Shown: positions 18,647 through 26,791 of the stretch, piece after piece
How positions within the stretch are numbered: position 1 is the stretch's first letter
How the letters are laid out: each line of letters starts with the position of its first letter
Assembly: GCF_036226665.1 (NCBI RefSeq)
Contig: NZ_CP109007.1
Location: forward strand, 1,240,001 to 1,304,000
Direction of reading: 5' to 3'
Length of the DNA stretch: 64,000 bases
From: Streptomyces sp. NBC_00691
GTDB lineage: Bacteria > Actinomycetota > Actinomycetes > Streptomycetales > Streptomycetaceae
Notes under the pieces: model-generated
What the model was told of the DNA's origin: nothing
The model's input: only the letters and a program-made list of their open reading frames with translations
Databases searched by the model: none
Position numbers and translations under genes: made by a program

Positions 18647-20263
18647 TCAGCAGCGGCGGAGGTCCTGGGTGAGCGTGCCCTGAGCGGTGGTCAAGGTCCG
18701 GTCGTGGCAGCCCCCGGAGCCGTACAGCCGGTAGCGCTCGCGCGTGGTGCCGACCGCGTGCCGCTGATCGCGCGGGACGCCGGCGGTGTACGTGGCGTCC
18801 CCGGTGTACGTGTCGTCGAGCCGGGACCAGGACAGGCGCCGTCCGTCGCGCAGCACGACGGTGTCGGCGCGGTCCCCGAGGGTGAGGACGGTCCGCAGCC
18901 GGTCGCCCGCGCCGATCGTGGTCTCGCCGTCCATCGTGTACGTCCGGTCCGCGTGGGTGACGGTCCGGCCGCTGGTCACGGTCTCGCGGTCGGTCCAGCG
19001 CGCGGTGAACGCGTCCGGGTTCTCCCCCTCGCCCCAGCGGTGCGCGGAGGTGTGGGCGACGGTCCGGTCGACGGTGGTGGCGACCCGGCCGTGCGAGGTG
19101 TTCAGGTGTCCGGCGACGGTGAGCCGGTGGCCGGCGTCGGTGTCGACCCGGTGGAGGGAGTCCGGGGTGCCCGGCGTGTGGACGGAGGAGTTGCGCGGGG
19201 TGGTCTCCTCGTGGCGGTCGAGTCCGCCGGTGACGACCCGGCTGCCCTCGTCCTGCCAGAGGAGCACGTTGGCGGGGGTGGACCAGCCCGACTGTCCGGC
19301 CGGGACCCCGGCGACGGCCACCTCCACGCGGTGGGCGCGTCCGTCGTTGAGGACGGCGGCGAAGGGGGTCAGGTCGTACAGGATCGGCTGGACGTCGAAG
19401 GCGCGCGGCCCGGGGGTGACGTACCAGAGGAAGGGGTTCGACCAGCCGCCGGTCCAGACCGTGGGGAAGGGGGCGGCGATGCCGGCGAGGCGTCCGTCGA
19501 CCGAGACGCGGACCTCCCGGTGAGGTCCGTCGGTGGCCCGGCAGGAGTAGGGCGCACCGTCGGGGACGGAGAGGTACCAGTACTCCTCGCAGCCGCCGCC
19601 GGAGCCGGTGGCGTACACCTCGGCGAGGACGCGCTCGGTGTTGCGCGGGGTCGTGAGGGTGGGTCCGGTGAGGGGGATCACCCGGTCGGGCGTACCGGCG
19701 GCGGGCTTCACCCGGCCCTGGGCGGTGTGGAAGGTGAGGGTCACGCGGACGTCGAGGACACCGGTGTAGGTCTCGTTCACGACATTGCCGATGAGCATCT
19801 CGACGGCGCCGGGGCGGCTGAGGGTGTCGCGGTACCGGGTGACGTCCTTCTCGACCGACCAGGTGATGCCGTCGGGTGAGGGCTGCGGTGTGGAGGTGCG
19901 GAGGATCTCCACACCGCCGACGGTGAGGTGTCCGAGGCGGTCGTACTGGCGGCCCTTCACGTTTCCTTCGAGGCGCAGGACGACCTTGTTCCAGCGGGTG
20001 CCGCACTCCTTCGGCGGAGCGTATCGGCCCTGGTAGGGCGTGAAGTCGCGGAACTGGGCGGCGGCTAGGGTGACCTGACAGCTGCGGGTGCCGGGGGTCT
20101 CGACGGGCGGGGCGGCGGTGACCGGGTCGTGCCAGTCGTTCGCGAACTCGGCGGGGGGCGTCGGGCCGTTCGGACCCTCGGCGGCGGCCGGTTGGGCGGT
20201 GAGGAGCGCGCCCGCGGCGAGGACCAGACCGCTGAGCATGCTCATGATCTTGAGTGATCTCAT
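18647..20263 (-). CDS. Secreted PNGase A-like protein (peptide-N4-(N-acetylglucosaminyl)asparagine amidase A family)
   Basis: This 538-residue protein has a Sec signal peptide (MRSLKIMSMLSGLVLAAG...QPAAA). The mature part is beta-rich and follows the PNGase A layout: AQFRDFTPYQGRYAPPKEC near the start, VVLRLEGNVKGRQYDRLGHL, GGVEILRTSTPQPSPDGITW, and a long C-terminal region ending in YRLYGSGGCHDRTL. Plant and fungal family members remove whole N-glycans, including core-fucosylated ones, from glycopeptides. An upstream extended frame is rejected because the signal peptide begins at this ATG. Its gene faces the GH109-like gene, which suggests a shared role in degrading external glycoproteins. 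Activity in a bacterium is inferred. Confidence 0.8.
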   Translation of the reverse strand: MRSLKIMSMLSGLVLAAGALLTAQPAAAEGPNGPTPPAEFANDWHDPVTAAPPVETPGTRSCQVTLAAAQFRDFTPYQGRYAPPKECGTRWNKVVLRLEGNVKGRQYDRLGHLTVGGVEILRTSTPQPSPDGITWSVEKDVTRYRDTLSRPGAVEMLIGNVVNETYTGVLDVRVTLTFHTAQGRVKPAAGTPDRVIPLTGPTLTTPRNTERVLAEVYATGSGGGCEEYWYLSVPDGAPYSCRATDGPHREVRVSVDGRLAGIAAPFPTVWTGGWSNPFLWYVTPGPRAFDVQPILYDLTPFAAVLNDGRAHRVEVAVAGVPAGQSGWSTPANVLLWQDEGSRVVTGGLDRHEETTPRNSSVHTPGTPDSLHRVDTDAGHRLTVAGHLNTSHGRVATTVDRTVAHTSAHRWGEGENPDAFTARWTDRETVTSGRTVTHADRTYTMDGETTIGAGDRLRTVLTLGDRADTVVLRDGRRLSWSRLDDTYTGDATYTAGVPRDQRHAVGTTRERYRLYGSGGCHDRTLTTAQGTLTQDLRRC

Positions 20264-20455
20264 GGGGCTGGAGTGAAGCGCGCCCGGAGCCGTGCGGTCC
20301 AGAGGACGATGAGCGGACATGGCGCGATCTGTTCCCCTGTGGGGAAAATCGATTGCCGCTCCTGGGGGAAGACGCGAGCCTTGCACGGCCTTCCCCGCCG
20401 TCGCACACCCCCGGCGCGCGTTCCCCCCGACGAGACCCGGAGACCCTGGGACGCC

Positions 20456-22333
20456 ATGCAGATTCGAGATCTTCCCTACGCCGACCCAGGGGTCCCCGAC
20501 GTCCGCTCGGGCACCCGCTTCCTCGTGTGGCTCGGCCGTCAACAGCTCGGCGGACAGGTGAAGTCCATGCTGTGGGGGCTTCTGCACCACCTGGGCATCG
20601 CCGGACTGCCCCTCGGCATCGGCATCGCCGTGCAGTCGGTCGTGGACCGCGACGGCGGGCGCCTCGGGCTCGCCGGTGTGCTGCTCGTGGTGCTCGGCGC
20701 CGCGATCTCGGTCGGTGACGTGATGCTGCACCGCACCGCCGTCACCAACTGGATCACGGCCGCCGCCCGTGTCCAGCAGCTCCTCGCCCGCAAGACCGCC
20801 GAGCTGGGCTCGGTCCTCACCCGGCGGGTCGCAGCGGGCGAGGTCGTCGCCGTGTCCACCGGCGACGTCGAGAAGATCGGCTGGTTCGTCGAGGCCCTGT
20901 CGCGGTTCGCCGCGGGCGCCGTCGTGCTCGTCGTCATCTGCGTCGGCCTCGTCGTCTACCAGCCCGCCCTGGGCGTCGTCGTGGCCGTCGGCATCCCGGT
21001 CCTCGCCCTCGCCGTGCTGCCGCTGCTCCCCCGCGCCACGCGCCGGGCGGACGTCCAGCGCGAGAAGGCGGGCAGAGCCACCGAGCTCGCCTCCGACACC
21101 GTCGCCGGGCTCCGTGTGCTGCGCGGCATCGGCGGCGAGGAGCTGTTCCTCGGCCGCTACCGCGCCGCCTCCCAGGAGGTCCGCGCGGCCGCCGTCCGCA
21201 GTGCCCGCATGTGGGCGCTGATCTCGGCGATCCAGGTCGTGCTGCCCGGCATCCTGCTCATCGTGGTGGTGGCGTACGGCGCGCGGCTCGCGTTCGACGG
21301 GCGGATCACCGTCGGCGAACTGGTCACCGTCTACAGCGCGGTGGCCCTGACCTACCACCCGCTGCGCAACTTCGAGGAGATCGCCATGGCCTTCTCCTTC
21401 TCCCGGCCGTCCGCGAAGCGGGCCGCCCGGGTCCTGGCACTGGCCCGCACGACCGGCACCACCACCGGCGAGGTCGGGGCCGGGGACCGCGAGGCCACCG
21501 GCGACCTGTACGACCCGCTGACCGGGCTGCTCGCCCCGGCCGGTCGCTTCACCGCGGTCGTCTGCGGCGACCCGGACGTGGCCGGACGGCTCGCGGACCG
21601 GCTCGGCGGCCACCCCGCCGAGCCGGGTGAGGACCACACCTCGGTGCTGCTCGGCGGAGTCCCTCTCGACGAACTGCCGCTGGACACCGCCCGTACGGCC
21701 GTCCTCGTCCAGGACAAGGAGCCGGTGCTGCTCTCGGGCACCCTCCACGAGCTGCTCGACGTGCCCCGCTCCGGCGAGGTGCTGCCGGACCGGGCCCTGG
21801 CCGCCGCCCGGTGCGACGACGTCCTCGACGCGCTCGCCCAGGCGTCCGTGGACACCGACGGCGATCCGATGCGCACTCGCATCACCGAGCGGGGCCGGTC
21901 GCTCTCCGGCGGCCAGCGTCAGCGGCTCGCCCTCGCACGCTCCCTGGTGACCGACCCGGAGGTGCTCGTCCTCGACGAGCCCACCTCGGCGGTCGACGCG
22001 CACACCGAGGCCCGGGTCGCCACCGGCATCGGCACCTTGCGCGCGGGCCGGACCACCGTGGTCCTGGCCTCCTCGCCGCTGCTCCTGGACCGCGCCGACC
22101 GGGTGGTCCTGGTCCACGAGGGCCAGGCCGTCGCCGTCGGCACCCACCGTGAACTGCTCGCCCGTGAGCCCCGCTACCGCGCGGTCGTCACCCGCGAGAC
22201 CGATGACGAACTCGCCGCGGCGACACCGTCCGCCGACGTGCCCGGCCCGCTCGACGCGGTCACCGGTGGCGGTCCGGCCGACGCGCTCGACGCGGCCGAT
22301 GAGCTCGAAGCACTGGAAGGGGAATCGGCATGA
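20456..22333 (+). CDS. ABC exporter subunit with degenerate Walker A (heterodimer partner 1)
   Basis: This is a 625-residue exporter subunit: six-helix membrane domain (about residues 30-320) and ATPase domain. The Walker A position (about residue 367) reads VVCGDPDVAGRLADRLGG with no GKS/T, and the switch histidine is lost (VLASSPLLL). The signature LSGGQRQRLALARSL and Walker B VLVLDEPTSAVD are intact. It therefore cannot bind ATP in its own P-loop but supplies a good signature to its partner. Start chosen at MQIRDLPYADPGVPDVRSG; an upstream in-frame extension looks non-coding. The stop overlaps the partner's ATG (ATGA). Substrate unknown. Confidence 0.9.
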   Translation: MQIRDLPYADPGVPDVRSGTRFLVWLGRQQLGGQVKSMLWGLLHHLGIAGLPLGIGIAVQSVVDRDGGRLGLAGVLLVVLGAAISVGDVMLHRTAVTNWITAAARVQQLLARKTAELGSVLTRRVAAGEVVAVSTGDVEKIGWFVEALSRFAAGAVVLVVICVGLVVYQPALGVVVAVGIPVLALAVLPLLPRATRRADVQREKAGRATELASDTVAGLRVLRGIGGEELFLGRYRAASQEVRAAAVRSARMWALISAIQVVLPGILLIVVVAYGARLAFDGRITVGELVTVYSAVALTYHPLRNFEEIAMAFSFSRPSAKRAARVLALARTTGTTTGEVGAGDREATGDLYDPLTGLLAPAGRFTAVVCGDPDVAGRLADRLGGHPAEPGEDHTSVLLGGVPLDELPLDTARTAVLVQDKEPVLLSGTLHELLDVPRSGEVLPDRALAAARCDDVLDALAQASVDTDGDPMRTRITERGRSLSGGQRQRLALARSLVTDPEVLVLDEPTSAVDAHTEARVATGIGTLRAGRTTVVLASSPLLLDRADRVVLVHEGQAVAVGTHRELLAREPRYRAVVTRETDDELAAATPSADVPGPLDAVTGGGPADALDAADELEALEGESA

Positions 22334-24111
22334 TCGGCCTGGCGCCACCGGAGTACGACCCGGCGGCCCCCACGACGGCGACGACACTGCCCGTCGCCGC
22401 CGACGCGACCGTCCGCGGCTACGTACGCGAACTGCTGCGCCGCCACCGCAGGGCGTTCGCGCTGCTCGTCGGGGTGAACGCGGTCGCCGTGGTCGCCTCG
22501 ATGGCCGGCCCCTACCTGCTCGGATCGGTGGTGGACGGGCTGGCCACGGGCGCGCGTGAACTCCATCTGGAGCGCACGATCGCCCTGTTCGCCGCCGCGC
22601 TGCTCGTCCAGACCCTCTTCGTCCGGCTCGTCCGGCTGCGCGGGGCCATGCTCGGCGAGGAGATGCTCGCCGACCTGCGGGAGGACTTCCTCGTCCGCGC
22701 GGTCGGCCTGCCGCCCGGCGTCCTGGAACGGGCCGGTACGGGTGACCTGCTCTCCCGTATCACCACGGACGTCGACCGGCTCTCCAACGCGATGCGCGAG
22801 GCCGTGCCCCAGCTGGCCATCGGCGTCGTGTGGGCCGGACTGCTGCTCGGTGGCCTCGCGGTCACGGCGCCGCCGCTGGCGCTCGCCGCGCTGCTCGCCG
22901 CGCCGCTGCTCATCGTGGTCTCCCGGTGGTACTTCCGGCGGGCGCCGGCCGCGTACCGGTCGGAGTCCGCGGGGTACGCGGCGGTGGCCGCGGCCCTCGC
23001 CGAGACGGTCGACGCGGGTCGCACGGTCGAGTCGCACCGCCTCGGCGCGCGCCGGATCGCGCTGTCGAACCGGCGGATCTCGGAGTGGGTCGCCTGGGAG
23101 AGGTACACGCTCTTCCTGCGCTCGGTGCTCTTCCCCGCCGTCAACCTCACCCATACGACGGTGCTGCTCGCCGTGCTCCTCCTCGGCGGGGTGTTCGTCC
23201 TCCAGGGCTGGATCGACGTCGGGCAGCTGACGACGGGAGCACTGCTCTCCCAGATGCTGGTGGACCCGATCGGCATCGTGCTCCGCTGGTACGACGAGCT
23301 CCAGGTCGCGCAGGTGTCCCTGGCCCGGCTCGTCGGCGTCCGCGACATCGAGCCGGAGGCGGGCGACACGGAGGTACGGCCCGAGGGCCGGGCCGTCCGG
23401 GCGGACGACGTCCGGTTCGGCTACCGCGAGGGGGTCGACGTGCTGCACGAGGTGTCCCTGAAGGTGGCACCGGGCACCCGGCTGGCCCTGGTCGGCCCGT
23501 CCGGCGCGGGCAAGTCGACCCTCGGCCGCCTCCTCGCGGGCATCTACGCCCCGCGGACCGGCTCGGTCACCCTCGGCGCGGCCGAGCTGGCGCGGATGCC
23601 CGCCGAGCGGATCCGTGAGCACGTGGCCCTGGTCAATCAGGAGCACCACGTCTTCGTGGGCTCGCTCCGCGACAATCTGCTCCTGGCCCGGACCGGGGCC
23701 ACGGACACCGAGCTGTGGGCGGCACTCACGGCGGTGGACGCGGAGGGCTGGGCGCGGGGCCTCGACGAGGGCCTGGACACCGAGGTCGGCTCGGGCGGCC
23801 GGGCGCTGACGCCGGCGCAGGCCCAGCAGATCGCCCTGGCCCGACTCGTCCTGGCGGATCCGCACACCCTGGTCCTGGACGAGGCGACCTCGTTGCTCGA
23901 CCCCCGGGCGGCCCGGCATCTGGAGCGGTCCCTCGGCCGGGTCCTGGACGGCCGGACGGTCGTGGCCATCGCGCACCGGCTGCACACCGCGCACGACGCC
24001 GACCTGATCGCGGTGGTCGAGTCCGGCCGGATCAGCGAGCTGGGCAGCCACGCGGAACTGGTGGCGGCGGACGGGGCGTACGCGGCGCTGTGGAGGTCCT
24101 GGCACGGGTGA
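22330..24111 (+). CDS. ABC exporter subunit with degenerate signature (heterodimer partner 2)
   Basis: This 593-residue partner has an intact Walker A (GPSGAGKST, about residue 389), Walker B LVLDEATSLLD and switch IAHRLHT, but its signature reads GGRALTPAQAQQIAL instead of LSGGQ. Combined with partner 1, one composite ATP site (this P-loop with partner 1's LSGGQ) is complete and the other is defective in both halves. Such asymmetric heterodimers (TM287/288- or BmrCD-like) are drug or peptide exporters. Translation is coupled to the first gene by ATGA. No regulator or substrate gene is adjacent. Confidence 0.9.
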   Translation: MIGLAPPEYDPAAPTTATTLPVAADATVRGYVRELLRRHRRAFALLVGVNAVAVVASMAGPYLLGSVVDGLATGARELHLERTIALFAAALLVQTLFVRLVRLRGAMLGEEMLADLREDFLVRAVGLPPGVLERAGTGDLLSRITTDVDRLSNAMREAVPQLAIGVVWAGLLLGGLAVTAPPLALAALLAAPLLIVVSRWYFRRAPAAYRSESAGYAAVAAALAETVDAGRTVESHRLGARRIALSNRRISEWVAWERYTLFLRSVLFPAVNLTHTTVLLAVLLLGGVFVLQGWIDVGQLTTGALLSQMLVDPIGIVLRWYDELQVAQVSLARLVGVRDIEPEAGDTEVRPEGRAVRADDVRFGYREGVDVLHEVSLKVAPGTRLALVGPSGAGKSTLGRLLAGIYAPRTGSVTLGAAELARMPAERIREHVALVNQEHHVFVGSLRDNLLLARTGATDTELWAALTAVDAEGWARGLDEGLDTEVGSGGRALTPAQAQQIALARLVLADPHTLVLDEATSLLDPRAARHLERSLGRVLDGRTVVAIAHRLHTAHDADLIAVVESGRISELGSHAELVAADGAYAALWRSWHG

Positions 24112-24117
24112 CACCGA

Positions 24118-24172
24118 ACGGGAGGGGGCCGGGCCGGGGCGTCGGAAGACGTACCGCCCGGCACCCTCCCGT
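24118..24172. terminator. Bidirectional terminator
   Basis: 17-bp arms (24118-24134 and 24156-24172, ACGGGAGGGGGCCGGGC with GCCCGGCACCCTCCCGT) pair with one mismatch, between the convergent exporter and oxidoreductase genes. Confidence 0.8.
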
Positions 24173-24182
24173 CGGCTCCGGT

Positions 24183-24890
24183 TCAGTAGCCGATCGTGAA
24201 CCGGCGCTGGACGAAACGGGGCAGTTCCGCCTCGTCGACGAGGGCCACGGCCGCGTCCTCCGCGGAGACGCGGCTGCGTCCTTCGGCGTCGCGGACCGGC
24301 TGGTCCTCGCCGACGCGGAAGCGGCCGGTGCGCTCGCCGGGCGCGATGTCCTCGGCGGGGCTGAAGTAGGTCCAGCGGCGGTTGGAGGTGCGCAGCACGT
24401 TCAGGGCGTCGCGGTGGCCGCGTACCGCCGCCGCGTAGGCGCGGGGCAGGCCGACGCCGTCGAGGGTCTCGTGGAGACGGTCCTCCGCGTCGGCGAGCAC
24501 CACGCCGGGCTCGATCTCCAGGCTGCCGGCGCCGCCGATCACGATGAGCCGGGTCCTGGGGTGGCTTTCGAGGGCCTTGAGCAGGGCGCGGGCCGCGGTG
24601 GCGTAGACCCCGGCGTCGGCGATCGAACGCCGGACGGTGTCCGCCATGTCCTGGGCGGCGTTCCCGGGCTGGAAGGCGCTGATGAGGACGTCCAGTCCGG
24701 GCAGGACGGCGGCGACGGCGGCCGGGTCGAGGACGTCGAGGCTCTGCCAGGTGATGTTCTCCCGGGCCTCCCGGGCCGCCGCCTCCGTGGCGTCGCGGCT
24801 GAATGCCCTGATGTGGTGCCCGCGTCCCAGTGCCTCCGCGACGACGCGGCTGCCGATGGTGCCGGTGGCTCCGACGACTCCGATGTGCAT
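24183..24890 (-). CDS. NAD(P)-binding atypical SDR (NmrA-like) oxidoreductase
   Basis: This 235-residue protein has a Rossmann fold beginning at MHIGVVGATGTIGSRVV (GxxGxxG motif), then RAFSRDATEAA and LIVIGGAGSLE. It lacks a clear YxxxK pair, so it belongs to the NAD(P)H-binding/NmrA-type atypical short-chain group, which may be a reductase or a redox sensor. I start at the ATG at 24890, which has AGGGGAGAG just upstream, rather than a longer GTG form. It is divergent from a TetR regulator across a long palindrome and is the probable target of that regulator. Confidence 0.85.
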   Translation of the reverse strand: MHIGVVGATGTIGSRVVAEALGRGHHIRAFSRDATEAAAREARENITWQSLDVLDPAAVAAVLPGLDVLISAFQPGNAAQDMADTVRRSIADAGVYATAARALLKALESHPRTRLIVIGGAGSLEIEPGVVLADAEDRLHETLDGVGLPRAYAAAVRGHRDALNVLRTSNRRWTYFSPAEDIAPGERTGRFRVGEDQPVRDAEGRSRVSAEDAAVALVDEAELPRFVQRRFTIGY

Positions 24891-24944
24891 GGCTCTCCCC
24901 TGTGCTCGCACGCTTCGGCGCGTCACTGACGTAACGCCGTGCGA

Positions 24945-24979
24945 AAACTATACGCCGTGAAGTTCACGGCGTGCAGTTT
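24945..24979. promoter_or_regulatory. 35-bp near-perfect palindrome, probable TetR operator
   Basis: The core ACGCCGTGAA-G-TTCACGGCGT (24952-24972) is a perfect inverted repeat about one base. Outer arms AAACT (24945-24949) and AGTTT (24975-24979) continue the symmetry with only two mismatched positions per side. An extra half-site ACGCCGTG lies at 24934-24941. It is centred between the divergent oxidoreductase and TetR genes. Confidence 0.8.
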
Positions 24980-25014
24980 CCGTACGGCCACCAAGGGAGG
25001 GATAGGCTGCCCGC

Positions 25015-25842
25015 ATGACCGGGACATCAGGAACACGGACGGGGGCCACCCCGGCCGGGCGGGGCCGTCGTGAGCGGCTGCGGGCCGAGACCACGGCCGA
25101 GATCAAGGACACGGCCCTGCGCCTGATGGCCTCGGGCGGCCCCGACGCGATCACCCTGCGGGCCATCGCCCGGGAGATGGGGATGACGGCCAACGCGATC
25201 TACGGCTACTTCGCCACCCGCGACGACCTGGTCACCACGCTCATCGACGACGTGTACTCGGCGCTGGCCGACGCCGTGGAAGCGGCCTGGGCCGAAGCGG
25301 CCGACCGGGGCCCCGCCGACGCGGCGCCCCCGAGCCCCGCCGGAGCCTCCGTCCGAGCCCCGGCCGAATTCTCCTCCGAAGCCCCCGCCGGGGACCCGGC
25401 CGCGCGGATCCTCGCCTGGGCCCGCGCCTTCCGCGGCTGGGCCCTGAACCACCCCGAGGGCTTCCGGCTGGTCTACGGCGACCCCGTGCCCGGCTACCGG
25501 GCCCCGGCAGAGGGCCCCGCGCCGGACGCGGCCCGCCGGGTCTGCACCGGCCTCGCCGGACTCGCCGCGGCGGCCTGGCCGTACGCCGAACCGCTCTACC
25601 GGGACAGCGCGTTCACCTGGGACGACTTCGACGCCGGGCTGCTCGACAAGGTGCGCCCGGCCTTCCCCGACCTGCCGCCGGCCGGCGTCGCCCTCGCGCT
25701 ACGGCTCTGGGGGCACCTGCACGGACTCGTGGCCCTGGAGGTGTACGGGCATCTCGGCCGGCAGACCACGAGCCCGGACAAGCTCTTCCAGGAGGAGCTG
25801 ACCCGGCTCGTGACGACGCTGGGCGTCCCCCGCACCGCCTGA
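25015..25842 (+). CDS. TetR-family transcriptional regulator
   Basis: This 275-residue regulator has an N-terminal helix-turn-helix (ITLRAIAREMGMTANAIYGYFATRDDL, about residues 45-70) preceded by an Arg-rich tail (GRGRRERLRAET). The ligand domain ends with LRLWGHLHGLVALEVYGHL, the pattern of the WHG-type TetR C-terminal domain. An Ala/Pro/Ser-rich insert (about residues 100-125) makes it longer than typical. It is divergent from the NmrA-like oxidoreductase and most likely represses it and itself through the 35-bp palindrome. The inducing ligand is unknown. Confidence 0.9.
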   Translation: MTGTSGTRTGATPAGRGRRERLRAETTAEIKDTALRLMASGGPDAITLRAIAREMGMTANAIYGYFATRDDLVTTLIDDVYSALADAVEAAWAEAADRGPADAAPPSPAGASVRAPAEFSSEAPAGDPAARILAWARAFRGWALNHPEGFRLVYGDPVPGYRAPAEGPAPDAARRVCTGLAGLAAAAWPYAEPLYRDSAFTWDDFDAGLLDKVRPAFPDLPPAGVALALRLWGHLHGLVALEVYGHLGRQTTSPDKLFQEELTRLVTTLGVPRTA

Positions 25843-25877
25843 ACGCCGCGATCCCGGCCTGATCGACGGGACAGCTC

Positions 25878-26669
25878 CTAGAAGAAGCCGAGCGCCGAGG
25901 CTCCGCCCACCCCGCCGAGCACCATGAAGGCGGGCATCAGGACCTTCAGCTCGACCCAGCTGCCGGCCCGGAAGCGCATGGCCTTCGGCGGGCCGATCGG
26001 GTACCAGCGCTTCCGGCCGACCGGGATGGGCCAGAGGATCGGGCAGCCGGAGACGGTGAGCGCGTCGCCGATGTCGTGGACGAGGGCACCGACCACGATC
26101 GGCAGCCCGAGCCACAGGTACTCCTGACCGGGGCCCGTGAAGAACCAGTCCGAGCCGTTGCCCGGCTTGTCGAGGACGCCCGCGAGGATCCACGCGCTGG
26201 TCGCGCCGAGCAGCCAGACCAGCACGTCGCTGGACATCCGGGCGGCCCGCCACAGCAGGCCTTCCACGGCCAGGACCAGGTGCACGAAGAGGATCGCGAG
26301 CACCGCCCACCGGCCCCCGGTGACCGCCGCGACGGACGCGCCGCCGCCGATCAGGACCGCCCAGAGCCAGGTGTGGGTGAGGGTCCGGTGACCGCCGGAC
26401 CTGCGGGGGTCGGCGGTGGAGCGGGTCGCCTTGTAGACGGCGTACGACAGCTTGTCGACGATCTCGCACAGGAGCTTGGAGACCGGTCCGAAGGCCCGCG
26501 AGATGGTGGCCGACTTGTGGTCCAGGTCGGGGGCCAGCGCCGCGCCCGCGCAGATGAGGGCGCCGACGACGAGAACCGGCCATGGCATCGGGCGGTCGAA
26601 GGCCGCGGCGGCCGCTCCGACACCCAGCCAGGCCGCCGCTCCGGACAGCGAGTGTGCCGGTCCCATCAT
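25878..26669 (-). CDS. YdjM-like membrane-bound metal-dependent hydrolase (DUF457)
   Basis: This 263-residue membrane protein has about six helices. It begins MMGPAHSLSGAAAWLG and carries LAPDLDHKSAT, GHRTLTHTWLWA and VGALVHDIGDALT, the conserved His/Asp motifs of the LexA-induced YdjM family (putative membrane metal-dependent hydrolases). Biochemical activity is not established for most members. Start is at the first of two adjacent ATGs. It converges on the TetR gene and is divergent from the helicase gene across 122 bp; no LexA box was evident to me there. Confidence 0.82.
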   Translation of the reverse strand: MMGPAHSLSGAAAWLGVGAAAAAFDRPMPWPVLVVGALICAGAALAPDLDHKSATISRAFGPVSKLLCEIVDKLSYAVYKATRSTADPRRSGGHRTLTHTWLWAVLIGGGASVAAVTGGRWAVLAILFVHLVLAVEGLLWRAARMSSDVLVWLLGATSAWILAGVLDKPGNGSDWFFTGPGQEYLWLGLPIVVGALVHDIGDALTVSGCPILWPIPVGRKRWYPIGPPKAMRFRAGSWVELKVLMPAFMVLGGVGGASALGFF

Positions 26670-26791
26670 GGTTGGCCCGCCCCGTTTCTCCCCTGCCGGC
26701 GCTCAGTTGACGACCGGTCGACGGACGAGCCTATCGTCCGTGATCTTCGAACCGGTGGCCGGTTCCCTCATCCGAGCGGAATCCAGGCAAG

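Noticed and set aside
17028..20408. 1126-codon leftward frame
   Set aside because: It covers opposite-strand or other-frame parts of the GH109-like and PNGase A-like genes; no conserved motif.
18647..22387. 1246-codon leftward frame apparently including the PNGase A-like gene
   Set aside because: Only its C-terminal 538 codons are real, starting at the signal peptide; the upstream part is antisense to the ABC exporter.
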